Origin: Membranipora membranacea
Taxonomy: Eukaryota > Bryozoa > Gymnolaemata > Cheilostomatida > Membraniporidae
Reading direction: 5' to 3'
Assembly: GCA_914767715.1 (NCBI GenBank)
Contig: OU612071.1
Span: 2,356,001-2,420,000, forward strand
Length of the DNA stretch: 64,000 nucleotides
Below are positions 11,891 to 22,807 of this stretch, piece by piece. Within the stretch, counting starts at the first letter, position 1; each line of letters begins with the position of its first letter. The position numbers and the translations under genes were made by a program. The notes under the pieces were generated by a model. It was not told the origin of the DNA, searched no databases, and worked only from the letters and a program-made list of their open reading frames with translations.

Positions 11891-13789
11891 CTGTATGTTA
11901 TGAAATCGAAAGAATAGGGACAATTAGTCATTAATGGCTCTGTTAAAACTATCTAGTCATTCGTAATTTGGCAGCTCTGATATTCCCTGATTTTAGGTTG
12001 ATGACTTGGATATTCTATCTCATTGTTTATATTTGACGAAGAGACATCAATGTGCCAGTACACAAATTCGCTTTCTGGTTAAACAATCTATTGGAATTCA
12101 TCTCATCACATAATTATTATATGAGAGAAGTGTCTTGCTGTGGGATCGAGGCTTTGTTACTAACCTAATCATGAAACGACTCAACAAACCATAAAACCGG
12201 CAGTAATAAATTCCTCCTCAGTTAAACAATCAGTGGTGATTAATTTTATCACACCATTTGACATGAAAGAAGTTCCCTTGTGTTGGCTTATTAATTGTTG
12301 ATATTTTGTCAAACCACAAAAATTTTGAGATGACAATAAAGTGAATGATTGTTTCACAGCGCAACTATCTATTCAAGCTATCGGAATAACAATCATAATA
12401 TTTCAAATCATTCCTAGTCAAACGAGATTTAGCTAACAAAACTTTTGGTATTAGCTGGAAAAATGCTTCTTTACCCTACTGAAAGCCTCAGCTAGCCAGC
12501 AGGAATTATCAACTATGTTAATGGCAACGAACCCGAAAATTCAGAAAAACATCTGGTCGCTACAGATACCAATACATTCAACTAATCATCAGGTGACTGG
12601 ACAATAATGGACACAGAAATGTGGTATCACAACTACTACAGGCATACACCCTGTAACAATATGCTTGAACTAGTCAAAGCAATGTCAATACAGCTACCAT
12701 CATTCTACAATAGCTACACTCAACAAGAAACTTTACCAGTTCATAGTCTGACATAGGACCAAAAGCTAATATAGCCAAGCAAATTAGTCACAAACTAACA
12801 AGCACCAAAACCACAATTCCTCCCCATTATTTGCATGCTCATCTCTGAGCATGGGCTGATCTGTGCAAAATTGAGTCTCAGAATTCCGAAGACATCTGTT
12901 TGGCTACCTGCTCTGGTGGCATGCTCCAAAATGCGTGCGGAATTGTTTTCAATAGCTATCCTCTCTTGTCACAATTGAATGTTTTTGATTGGCAGTTCAT
13001 GCGGGGCTATCTCACTCTCCCTCACCAACTTTGCTATCAGAACCTAGACTAAACTCATTTTTCTTGCAATGTGCAAATTAAAGTCACGCATGATGGATAC
13101 TTAGGCTTACAACATCTCTTTTGTGGTAATGATAGCCTGGATTATCATTGATCTACATGCCCAGTCAGATCACAAGAGTAGGCATGATTCCTGCCACCAA
13201 CCCAAGTGCACAGTGACAACAGTCACAATCTCAACAGCAATAAAAAAATTTTCTTTCATGCTTGAAAACCAAGTACTTGAACATGTCGGCAATCAGAACC
13301 AGCCTTTGACACTCAAAAATGGTTATTCCTTCATAGAGACATAAACAAATTTATTTTCAAATATCATCGCATCACTAAATATTCATTAGAAAACCTCAAA
13401 GTCACTGTAAATGGCTTCTTTGTCTGTATATCTAATTTAGAATAAATCACAATTTGTGATCTAATCAGTTATATTTTATCCCAGCACTTTGTTTCCACAA
13501 TATTGTGTCAAGTAAAAGACTTCATAACTCCTAACTTGCAATATGGTATATGGTTTGAATATAGTCTATACGTTTATAAGGGGGAATTGGAATTCTATAC
13601 CTCCACAAATGATAACTTCGAAATCACATTGAATCTAATTTCGGTTTATAAGCTCATAGTCGGTATATAAGCGGAGAGCCCAAAAGTTGCCAAGATTGGA
13701 ATTTCCATGACACAGTGTAGTTAAGGTCATATCGTCCTCCATGATGAGAAGTTTTCAAGCTTTTACCTCAAATACAAAAATCCCTTCCC
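11891..13789. other. No supported gene
   Basis: About 1.9 kb with no convincing exon. The open frame at 13,123-13,344 has no motif and no splice context. Nothing repetitive was recognised except general AT-richness. Confidence 0.45.
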
Positions 13790-13862
13790 TACCTGGGAGT
13801 CGAACCCAGGACCTTGCGCTTACTAAGCCAAAGCCGTACCACTGCGCTACACTTGAATGACG
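13790..13862 (-). repeat. tRNA-derived SINE head (or decayed tRNA)
   Basis: On the minus strand an A box, TAGCGCAGTGGTA, is followed about 45 nt later by a B box, GGGTTCGACTCCC, inside a stem CCTGGG..CCCAGG. Spacing and boxes fit a tRNA-like RNA polymerase III promoter. The acceptor stem does not pair well and no CCA-like end is seen, so a SINE is more likely than a working tRNA gene. Confidence 0.6.
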
Positions 13863-14094
13863 CTCCGTTAGTGTATATACATAAATTTTGACAAATTGTT
13901 CTGTTTTGGCTCAGTTCCAACATGCTATCACACAGCAAATACACAGCATAACGTCCAAGTGATGATCTCCATACTACATAGTACTTGTGGTTAGAGCATT
14001 GTTGTTAGAGCGATGAATAGTTGTGGTTGTGGTGAGTGCGATGAATAGCGATGAATAACTATGATATGAAGCTTACGCTATGAAATATTTTGTG

Positions 14095-14880
14095 AGCAGT
14101 GACATTGAAGAATGTTTGCTTTTGTCTTGCAAACTGTGCTATGATACCAGAGACTATTATCTATAGTCTCTGATGATACTACGAGCAAGCAGTGACCATT
14201 AAACTGAGCTGAAAAGACGTGGGGTCGATTGAGCTGAAATGCTCAAGCCAGAGATGAAACTGAGGCTCGGAAAAAAACTCGCCAGCATCAAAAGACCGCC
14301 TGCATTGCTCTGTGGGCCGGATGGACACAGGGATCTAGTGTTGGAGTATGAGGTTGCCAGTTAGAACCTCTTCATGATCTGAAGACAATGATAGGTATAA
14401 ATCAGTTATATAATCCTACACTAATGCTAGTTTTTGAGGCTGCTTGATTGAAATCTCTTTTATTGTGTACGCTGCTGCCATTGTAAATCTCAGCATTGGC
14501 TAGACAAAGCTTTAGCTGTAACAGAGACTATAGATATTATCTATAGTCTCTGGAAGTAATACAAATTTATTCCCTAGTGATATCACACCATGTCTTGCTT
14601 GTAGATATTGAATGATAGTTCATCAAACATTACTGCCAGTTTTATCAATTACCAGACCGCAAGCACGATGTCTACTGCCTATGTGGTTAAGTTGTGGTTT
14701 CTGATTGCAGGCAATGTATTCAAGGAAATGATCTTTGTTGTATCGCAGTATCAGTACCAAAGATTGGTGACATTGAAAAATGTTTGCTTTTGTTTGGCAA
14801 ACTGTGGTATGATACCAGAGACTATTATCTATAGTCTCTGATGATACTACGCGCAAGCAGTGACCATTAAACTAAGATAC
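14095..14880 (+). pseudogene. Duplicated fragment of copy A flanked by direct repeats
   Basis: 14,205-14,860 matches 7,856-8,390 of copy A, covering the exon for the SIKRPPALLC and EPLHD region plus part of the next intron, with its palindrome. It keeps a short segment (RLGKK) that copy A has lost but carries stops (GVD*AEM) and a frameshift before EPLHD, so it is dead. The fragment sits between two direct repeats of about 120 bp (14,095-14,215 and 14,757-14,880), each holding a GAGACTATTATCTATAGTCTC palindrome-like core. Copy A and this fragment lost sequence independently, so both come from a fuller ancestor. Confidence 0.65.
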
Positions 14881-16845
14881 CAATCTTCAATCGGACAAAA
14901 CAGAATCAAACGGTCCTCCTACCCGGTGACGGTGTTGCCTTGATTCAAGCCAAGGTTGTGGTTAAAGAAAACGCACAGCCTAACAGCAAACAATTTGTGG
15001 CAGGCCAGTCCTAAGTATACGGTTTCAAAAATACTGACCCCCTTTCCCCTTGTCTAGTCAGACTAACATGCCAAACCTCGTCGTAAATCTAAACTACATT
15101 ACAAATGATAATCCCTCATATCACCAACTCCTATCATCATAGTTGACATAGACCAAGCTTGGTCCATTTGCCTGCATTCCAAGTCGATCCGAATCCACTG
15201 GTCACGCCGCAGGCCTGCGGCGTTACCAGTGGAAGGGAGCAACAGGATTGCAGACAATTGGATTAATCTTGTTCTAGAGTTAGCATGACAAAACTAAATC
15301 TGAATCAAAACTGGAGAATATCGTTGTCTGACTCTATAATACTAAGATTTATTTGCTGAATATGGAGAAAATAGAATAGTGAATATGGATAAAAAACTAT
15401 ATAAATATATAAATATATAAATATACTTCTAGAGAAAGTTTAGCTCAATAACTGGCAGTACCTGCTAATAAGGAAGTCATGGTAATATAGTAAGTTGCAA
15501 AACCATTTTCACATTTTCATTGACCAAGTTTTGTAACACAGCTAACATCGAGCAAAGAAAACACATCCTAATCCCTTTTAGCAGCGTCTTTTATGCAACA
15601 CAATTTACTGCCACTTGCAAAAAAACAGAGCCAGGCATAGGGAGTGGGAGTCGTTCGAGCAGCATTTTGAGATGAAGTCATTCATTGGGAGCACTGTAAA
15701 GGCTTTGTTTAGGCGATAGAGTAATCGATCTCGGCTCTAGCACAGTACAGTTTTTTCAAAACGCAATAGGTCCAGTCATATAAGATTTCCACTAAAATCT
15801 CAATCTATAAAAAACAACATCATACAAGGAATTACCTCACCAGTTCATTCAAAAAAATATGCAGAAAAAATTCTCACGGGCATTGACCATTGGACTACAC
15901 ACAGTATTCGTGTGCGTGTCCTCTCGCTTTCAACATGATAGAAATCTCCCCAGCGGTCTGTCAAGTTATTTATAAATCTTAACAATAGTAAGTGAAGCAC
16001 CCAAAGTTAAATAATACCCAGCCCTAACTTCTTATAATCTTAATACCTGCAAATAAAAGTAATAGACAGTGTGTCTATTTGACAGAAAGGTATTAGCTCC
16101 ATGGCTTTTTTTCATGAAAATTCTTCTGTCCACAAATTCCTGAAAAGGGTGCTTTAGTCGGGATTTTACAGAGGTTTATCTATGTCATGTTAGATCCAAT
16201 TAACAAGCACCGGATCGTAGATGAGTTTGATCACAAAAAACAAATGCCTGATGACTTTTCCTCCCGCAGACGATAACCAATACTTATTTACCAATGGTGT
16301 CAGGGCTTCATGAAATGTAAATAAAGATTTTCAATTGCTGATAGAAACAAAAACGAATTCGCATAAATAGTTTCTGAAATATTCAGACGCAAAGCCAATT
16401 TCTCCACTAGAGTAAACAACAACAATGATCACAATAGTTAAATTGGAAAGGAGTGGTAAACAGTATTCAGCCAATGCCACTTTTTCTAAAATTACCAGCA
16501 TTACAATGTTCCCATTAACCCGGTCTCGCTATAAAATCCAGAGAACTGTGTTACAAGTTAAATCAAAATATTCCTATAATGGAGACCAATTTGACCAATG
16601 TGAAAGGATAAGTTGCATGAGAAAATACCTCTACAGAAGTGTTCTGCTTTGTAGTTTGATTACATACCCTTATATGCAAGGCCGAGTGTATCGGAAATCT
16701 TTAGTGATTGCAGCTGCGCAAGAAGTCCTTCCGAGCCTCATGTCCTCAGCCTAAAGATATATGAAATACCCCTCATCTTAACATTTAAAGATGGAAAAAA
16801 AGCGAGAAAATGTAACTAACCATGAAGAGAGCGACGATATGTTCA
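14881..16845. other. No firm gene
   Basis: Apart from the palindrome at 15,195 and an AT-rich run of ATAAATATATAAATAT type near 15,395-15,425, nothing is recognised. A 109-codon open frame at 16,425-16,754 (plus) lacks motifs. On the opposite strand, 16,754-16,670 follows an acceptor-like TATCTTTAG and reads AEDMRLGRTSCAAAITKDF before a stop, so a further exon of the minus-strand gene next door is possible. Confidence 0.4.
15195..15232. repeat. GC-rich 38-bp palindrome
   Basis: CCACTGGT, one base, ACGCCGCAGG and its mirror CCTGCGGCGT, one base, ACCAGTGG: a near-perfect palindrome with a single mismatched pair. It stands out in a region that is otherwise about two-thirds AT. No function can be assigned. 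Confidence 0.75.
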
Positions 16846-17364
16846 TCATAGCATGGATGCCCGGGAGATGTCAATGCCCTTAACAACAACAAGATGGACA
16901 CTACTGCTACAAGCCGATAGTGGTAAGAAAAAAATTGATTTTTTAAGGCTCATATAATAGATAGGCATCCTTTTAGCAACTTTGTATTTAGAGCTTATGA
17001 GTGGCACTGTCACTGTGAAAAAGGCAGGCTCCATTCCAAGGATCTGAACCTGTTTTGGTTTGTTTTGTACATACATGCGAAATTGCGATCTGGCAGCAAC
17101 AGCTTCACTTCTCAGTTGGATACATCATATTATATGGTGTCGATGCTCACGTAAAAAATGATGACTATCAATAAATGTTCGAATGAGGAAACTTCTATAT
17201 TAAAATACAATTTAATATTAGGCCTGCGATTCGACTGTCCTAACATTTGATTTAGTTTGCCATTGTACTTACCCTGCAATTGGTACATCCTCCGCTGACC
17301 TGATATCGACATGAGACTCGAAGTGATTGCCCGGTGGTGTACCGTATTTAGTAAGAAGAGCCAT
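16846..17364 (-). CDS. Small two-exon gene of unknown function (111 aa)
   Basis: Exon 1 at 17,364-17,273 starts MALLTKYGTPPGNHF and ends with donor GTAAGT in phase 2. Exon 2 at 17,089-16,846 follows acceptor GCTGCCAG and keeps the frame (GSQFRMYVQNKPKQVQ..), ending at TGA. The join therefore fits in both site quality and phase. The stretch FTVTVPLISSKYKVAKRMP has a weak likeness to FVCAVPLITRQGKLA in a tail exon of gene B (20.8 kb), at DNA level too, which may mean a shared origin. The last part is hydrophobic and may be intron read through, with an alternative last exon at 16,754-16,670. No family is recognised. Confidence 0.42.
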
Positions 17365-17564
17365 CCCTTACAAAACATACGCACTTCCTAGTTCGTAAAA
17401 TCCGATTCAATCTATTTATGTCAGCAAGTCAGAGTACATATGTTCTCAATTTATAGCAACTTCCCTATCCAGTATAGTGATTGCTGGAGCAATTTAAATC
17501 CTTCCCTGAACAGCTGGCCTAAATACTGTAGAATGATTATCGCCACTGGACAGTCTTGCATAAT

Positions 17565-19320
17565 AGGCAGTTACAATTACTAGCTGCATCTAGCATGCTC
17601 TGCAAGTGTGATCAAGGATGATCAACACCGCTCAATGGACCATAAATTAACACACCGCTTCAATTACAGCATATAATGGATTCCATAGGCAGGCATGCTA
17701 CAATATAAATTATCATTGCCCAAATGATGGCTAGAAAGTTTATCATGAAAAATGAATATTACTCACCTATGATAGCCTCTCACCCCTTTAATATTATATC
17801 AAATGGCATAAGATTAATAATGTACAGAAGATAAATATATTTTCTACCATCTGAGAAACATCCATAGTGATAAGTTCAACAGGAAAGATATTAAATCAGG
17901 TGGGTTAAAGGCATGTTTTTTTACCCTAAAAATACCCTTTTTCCCCCAAAAGTGATACAAATTTTGGGTCAACCCTCATGAAAGACAAAATGTACAATGA
18001 CCCACTGAAAAACCCTTGGAATGATAGCTCAAATGTCCAAATCGGACAACAACTGCTCAAGTTATCGCAGGTGGGTTAATCTCCATTGAAGTATATATGT
18101 CGCAAAAAAATACACAGATCTGACCTTAACTACACTGTGGACCTGTTACAAGTACCCGTTCAATTGAACCAATACCCACTTGGTAAAGAGGCAATGGTTG
18201 TTGAGAAAACCTAACATTATGAAGTTGACTATAGCACGTAGCTCTGGGTTGAGTGAGAGATTGCTTGAATCCGTATTAACATACCGATTTGATTGAAAGC
18301 TACAGTCTTATTTTCTCTTAAATCGACATGTCGATTGACTCTGACTTAGAAATGGTGGTCACCATTCAACGTTCTCAAGGGCTTATGGCTAGTGGAATAA
18401 ATAGGGGTTATTTTATAGAAAGATATTTTATAATTACCTTGAATTGCCGGTGTTGGCAGCAGATTAAACTAGTGATTTTGTCTTTGCAGCCTTCTGATGT
18501 GACGTGTTTGCTGTCGAGTGATGAGGTAATGATGAGTGGAGCCTTACTTAGTATATCTATGTCTGAAAATATAGATTGCGAGATTATATAATGGACTTTA
18601 TCATGACAGAGCGCACCTTTCAAAATAATTAACAGCAGATGCAGTCAGCATTAAAAATGTGATTGGTTTTATAAAAAACATGTTTGAAATGACCTCAAAG
18701 TAAACCCAGATTAACCCACCTGCGATAACTTGAGCAGTTGTTGTCCGATTTGGATATTTTAAACATCATTTGGAAGGTTATTCAATGGGTCATTGTACAT
18801 TTTGTCTTTCAGGAGGGTTTACCAAAGATATTGGTCACTTTTGGGGGAAAATGGTTATTTTTAGGGTCTAAAAACATGCCCTTAACCCACCTGATTTAAT
18901 TTCTTTCCTGTTAAAGTCATTACTATGGATTTTTCTCAGTTGGTGGTCAACATATTACTCTTCTGTACATTTTTATTCATTGGCCAGTTGAATGTTGGAG
19001 AGGAGATACAGGCTGCCATTTGTGAGCAAACCCAATTTATCTGATTAATTTTCTTGGGCAATGGCAGTTTATAGTGAAGCAAGCGGTGCCCATTGTATTA
19101 TATACCGCTTGCTATAGTTGAAGCAACGTGTTATTGAAAGCCTTATTTCCACATTAAAATTCATGAAAGGGAAATACTGTGGCACCCTGCAATATATTAT
19201 GAAATAAACTGAGGCTATCTCTTTGTCTCTAACTACACAAGGTTATTGTAACGGCTCATTGATCACTTTTTGATCATGCATTCATCAGTAGAGTGCAGCT
19301 AGGAATTGATGCAGGATAGG
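17565..19320. mobile_element. Large foldback element with ~550-600-bp inverted arms
   Basis: The left arm (about 17,565-18,085) and the right arm (about 18,695-19,320) are inverted copies of each other. The best block is next to the loop: AAATCAGGTGGGTTA, CAAAATGTACAATGACCCA and TAACTTGAGCAG with their complements. Matches can then be followed outward through CATAGT, AATGTACAGAAG, ATTGCCCAA and CTAGCTGCA blocks. Arms are roughly 70-85 percent alike, so the element is old. The 600-bp loop holds an open frame (18,328-18,591) with no recognised motif. Confidence 0.7.
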
Positions 19321-20015
19321 CTAGAGGTGAAAGACGCTGTAGAATTTAGGACAGGTCACAGTCAGTGCTGCACAAGAGAAGAATGCACCATATTAATGTC
19401 TTCAGTCTGTTGGATACCCCAGGCTGTTTGTTACTACAACCAGTCATCGCCTGGCTGTCACTCATATATGATAGATTGAATTGACTTTTGCAAACAAACA
19501 ACTCTTCATTATATTAGCTACACTACTACCCTACGCTCCAACTCTAGGAACTAGTAAACGGAGAGAACAGAACATCTACCTATTCTATTCTATGTTCTTA
19601 TTATGTACATGACATCAATTCTTCAACCTAGAAACTCATGAGGTCAGCCGTGCAAGGGGTTTATCAATTGCAAGGTTAGTACAACTACAATATGAATATA
19701 CAAGATTCATTTCTTTTAGTCAGGCTGTTTTCAGTATGCATGACATTTTTGCTGTCAGTGTCAGGATGCATATTACTGTCAGCATGCATGCTTCTTGGTG
19801 GTAATTAGCTGTCAAAAGAATACCAAAAGAATGCAACAGTCAACCCATAGATAGGTTAGTTTATCATTTTGCAGTGCATGAATGTAATACCTAAAGAGAC
19901 GAACAATTGTTAAGGTAGGCTTGTCACAGTTGTAGCGTAACTGCTACCATAAAGTATTTGTAAAAGTAAAAGCCTACTAATGGCAAAGGAATATCAGAAA
20001 AAATTGATAATTCTT
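19321..20015. other. No supported gene
   Basis: Non-coding stretch downstream of the end of gene B. It probably holds that gene's 3' untranslated region and polyadenylation signal, but I cannot fix which AATAAA-like site is used. Confidence 0.4.
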
Positions 20016-21566
20016 TTAAATATTTAACAATTTGTTTATCTTCTCTAATTCGAAGAGCAGAAATCTTAAAGCCTTCATCTTCTCTCCCTCTAAGCTGGCT
20101 CCCTCGATTGCTATGGATTGTGTTTCTGTCAGCTGTTTGGTAATCAGGGTTGACTCTTTCGCAGTCGATCTCTTGACCACTGCCTGTACACCTGCAGATT
20201 CAGCTTACTCCTTTGAGCTCTATATCATGATCTTGCAGCAAAGAGCTGGTCTAGCTTATTGCAACCTTCTGGCCATACACCTCTTATAATGTCTGCAATG
20301 ATGAATATCATGACTTAACTTTTCTGGTTTGCGGTTATAAGGCTCTTTAATTCACAGCAAATTCATCATGATCTCAATCAAGAAACAATAAAGCCTTGTT
20401 ACAATGTACGGTCATTACTGGTGGGGGGGGGGGGGGAGGGGGTTCACATTAATCTCTACTCTCTAGTCATCAAACAGTGCCAAGTGGCATAGAAGCTACC
20501 TTTCATCGATTTGCTCGTTTCAATGATAGCATTGCTGCAGCCAGCTTCTGTTCCTTTGGCAACCCTCTTCTCTAAGAGAAAAATATAGTGAGCCTTACAT
20601 TGTTGTACCATCAGTGACGTTCCATACCAAATAAATCAAAAGTTAATATAGTTTATGTAGTGGCTTATCAGGTTTTTAAAAATGAATTGGAAGCTTTATT
20701 GAAAATCTTGAATAACACAAGCAAGCAAGAATGAGGTGTATATTTTGTAGCTAACTTACCCTGTCTTGTAATGAGTGGTACAGCACATACAAAAGACCCT
20801 GAACCTGGAGTCAGGCTGCTTTTGACTTTAGACCCACAGTTCTTCACTGGCTGTTTATCTCTTACTAAAACAACAGACATCTTCACTTTTGAAATCTGTA
20901 CTTATTTTTGATTTGTTTAATTTAATGATTTAATAATAAATGCTTGACTAATTTTAGCCTCTTTGCATGTAAGTTGAATGTTGATCGCCACTACTAAATC
21001 ACACTCAATCAACAGGCTGAGTCCACAATATATAATTGTTATGTATTAAATGTAATTAGTAGGCCTACTCCTCCCGGTAGCCCAGAACTATTCAATACCT
21101 TTTCGCGATTCCTTATTGTTTGATGCTGAGATATGTGTGCTTTTATCTTTAGGCTGAGCAGTCTTTCCTGGAAGATCTTTTGATGGAGCTGCAACTAAAA
21201 GAGAACAGAACAACAGAAAGATGCATTATATTGAAGACTCAAAACTGCGCAGTAAGTTATACCTCATAGATAAACTTGAATTTAGCACTGCTGTTCAGTG
21301 AAGGGTGGGGGGAGGGAGCAAAAAATTCAAATTAACTCACAAGTCAATCCAAATATTCCCAGTTTTGCAATTTGGCCAAACTTTCCAAGGCTTCAATATT
21401 TTTCTTATTGCACAAATAAGCTGACTTTCCCTATATGTACCTTGATGTTCCTTTCCTGATGATTGTGTGTCAGTAGATGAATGAGCTGGGCTGATCTCTC
21501 CATGCTGAAGCGTGCTACCCAATGAAATATTTGGTGTTTCTTGGATGCTGTTCCCATCTCCATCCG
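20016..21566 (-). CDS. Gene B: carboxy-terminal tail exons
   Basis: Exons on the minus strand: 21,566-21,441, 21,194-21,099, 20,885-20,760, 20,571-20,500 and 20,191-20,016 (stop TAA). Every junction is phase 1 with GT/AG borders, so all middle exons are symmetric. A likely further exon at 22,476-22,405 (ARKLKKSWKDCMGQKASLG) has the same phase but does not join in phase to the core exon ending at 22,808. The protein is Ser/Thr/Gly-rich (DGDGNSIQETPNISLG), then Lys-rich, and ends in a helix-prone segment (GEKMKALRFLLFELEKINKL). The design parallels the tail of copy A though the sequence hardly aligns. A poly-G run of about 15 lies in the last intron near 20,424. Confidence 0.6.
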
Positions 21567-21699
21567 CTGGAAAAACATAGATTAGTTTTTTTTAATCAGG
21601 CATGTTAACTTTTTGTTAAGTAAGTAGAGCAAGACCTATTGTAACTCAAATGTCCTCATTGTAACCTAGTCACCAATGATACATACCATTGTTGAGACT

Positions 21700-22382
21700 T
21701 AAGCTGTAGCTCCACGTAACGATGTAATCACAGGCCGATGGCATGTCTAGACATGCTAGGCCGATCTCACACTGCTACACAGGCCTATGAGTTATTACTC
21801 GATGGTTTAGTGAGTTATAGTGGGGTAATAAACCAGGTGCCTAGATTGACCAATTAACTCCCTCAGTTCAATCGATTGACCAATGATATTTAATGGGCGT
21901 GTTAACAAATGACCGGATATAGTGTCATATTAAATCCGGGTCTTTGTCACTTAGAATCTTCACCAAATAAAATTTCATTCTTCTGTAAAATTGAGTTTCC
22001 TATGCTATATTATGGATGTCATGTCAGGACAGCTTCCATTACCATTTCCAGCTATTACCATATTTTCACTACAGCACCACTCCTATCTTTATAGTTATGG
22101 TCTTTTTTATCATAAATAGGAGGATGTGATTTTACTACAGATATTATCAACTCCTCCATTTTTGATAGCCTGTCACGATTTGATAGATGACGTGTTTAAC
22201 CGCATAATTATTGAAGCAAGCAATCAACAACCAATCAGCATAGAGGATCGTCTAGATCACTCGGGCAAAAGACCAACAAGTTAGATGTCCACTTAACACG
22301 AGTAATCACTCGTGCAGATCCACCGATTAACCACTCGTGACCCCAAATCGATGTAAAAATCGTTACGTGGAGCTACAGCTTT
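21700..22382. mobile_element. MITE-like element in an intron of gene B
   Basis: The ends are inverted repeats of about 21 bp: AAGCTGTAGCTCCACGTAAC at 21,701 and its complement ending at 22,381. Length is about 680 bp. No protein frame is convincing. The target duplication is unclear (TTA or similar). The element lies between two tail exons of gene B. Confidence 0.7.
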
Positions 22383-22807
22383 AGTGCTTGGTGCTCAGAG
22401 TCACTTGACAACAGAGGGATGCCCAGGGATGCCTTCTGTCCCATACAGTCCTTCCAGCTTTTCTTAAGTTTTCGAGCTATATCCGCATACGATGATCAGC
22501 TAAAACAAGATAATGGGCTTGATTTTAGATTGTATTAGTCAACTTGACTATAGCTGTCGCTTACGTACAGAAATTGCAGTCAAGGCAGGTAGTGACATTT
22601 TCATAAAATTTGTTGTTGATTGATCAATTTTGATCAATTTTTGTGAATCCTTATAATTGGTATGGCATCAGAACACAAACGCATCACACATCAGTAGTTA
22701 GGGGGTTGTTCAATATAGACATCACTGAGTCTTGGTCCTTGTCAATATACAAAAAGTTTGCTGCTGTTAAGGGACATTCAATTACTTAATTACTGCTTGC
22801 TGCTTAC

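Noticed and set aside
13790-13862. Functional tRNA gene
   Set aside because: A and B boxes are good, but the acceptor and anticodon stems do not pair over their normal length.
20032-20289. 85-codon plus-strand frame
   Set aside because: Antisense shadow of the last exon of gene B, which has a matching acceptor, phase and stop.
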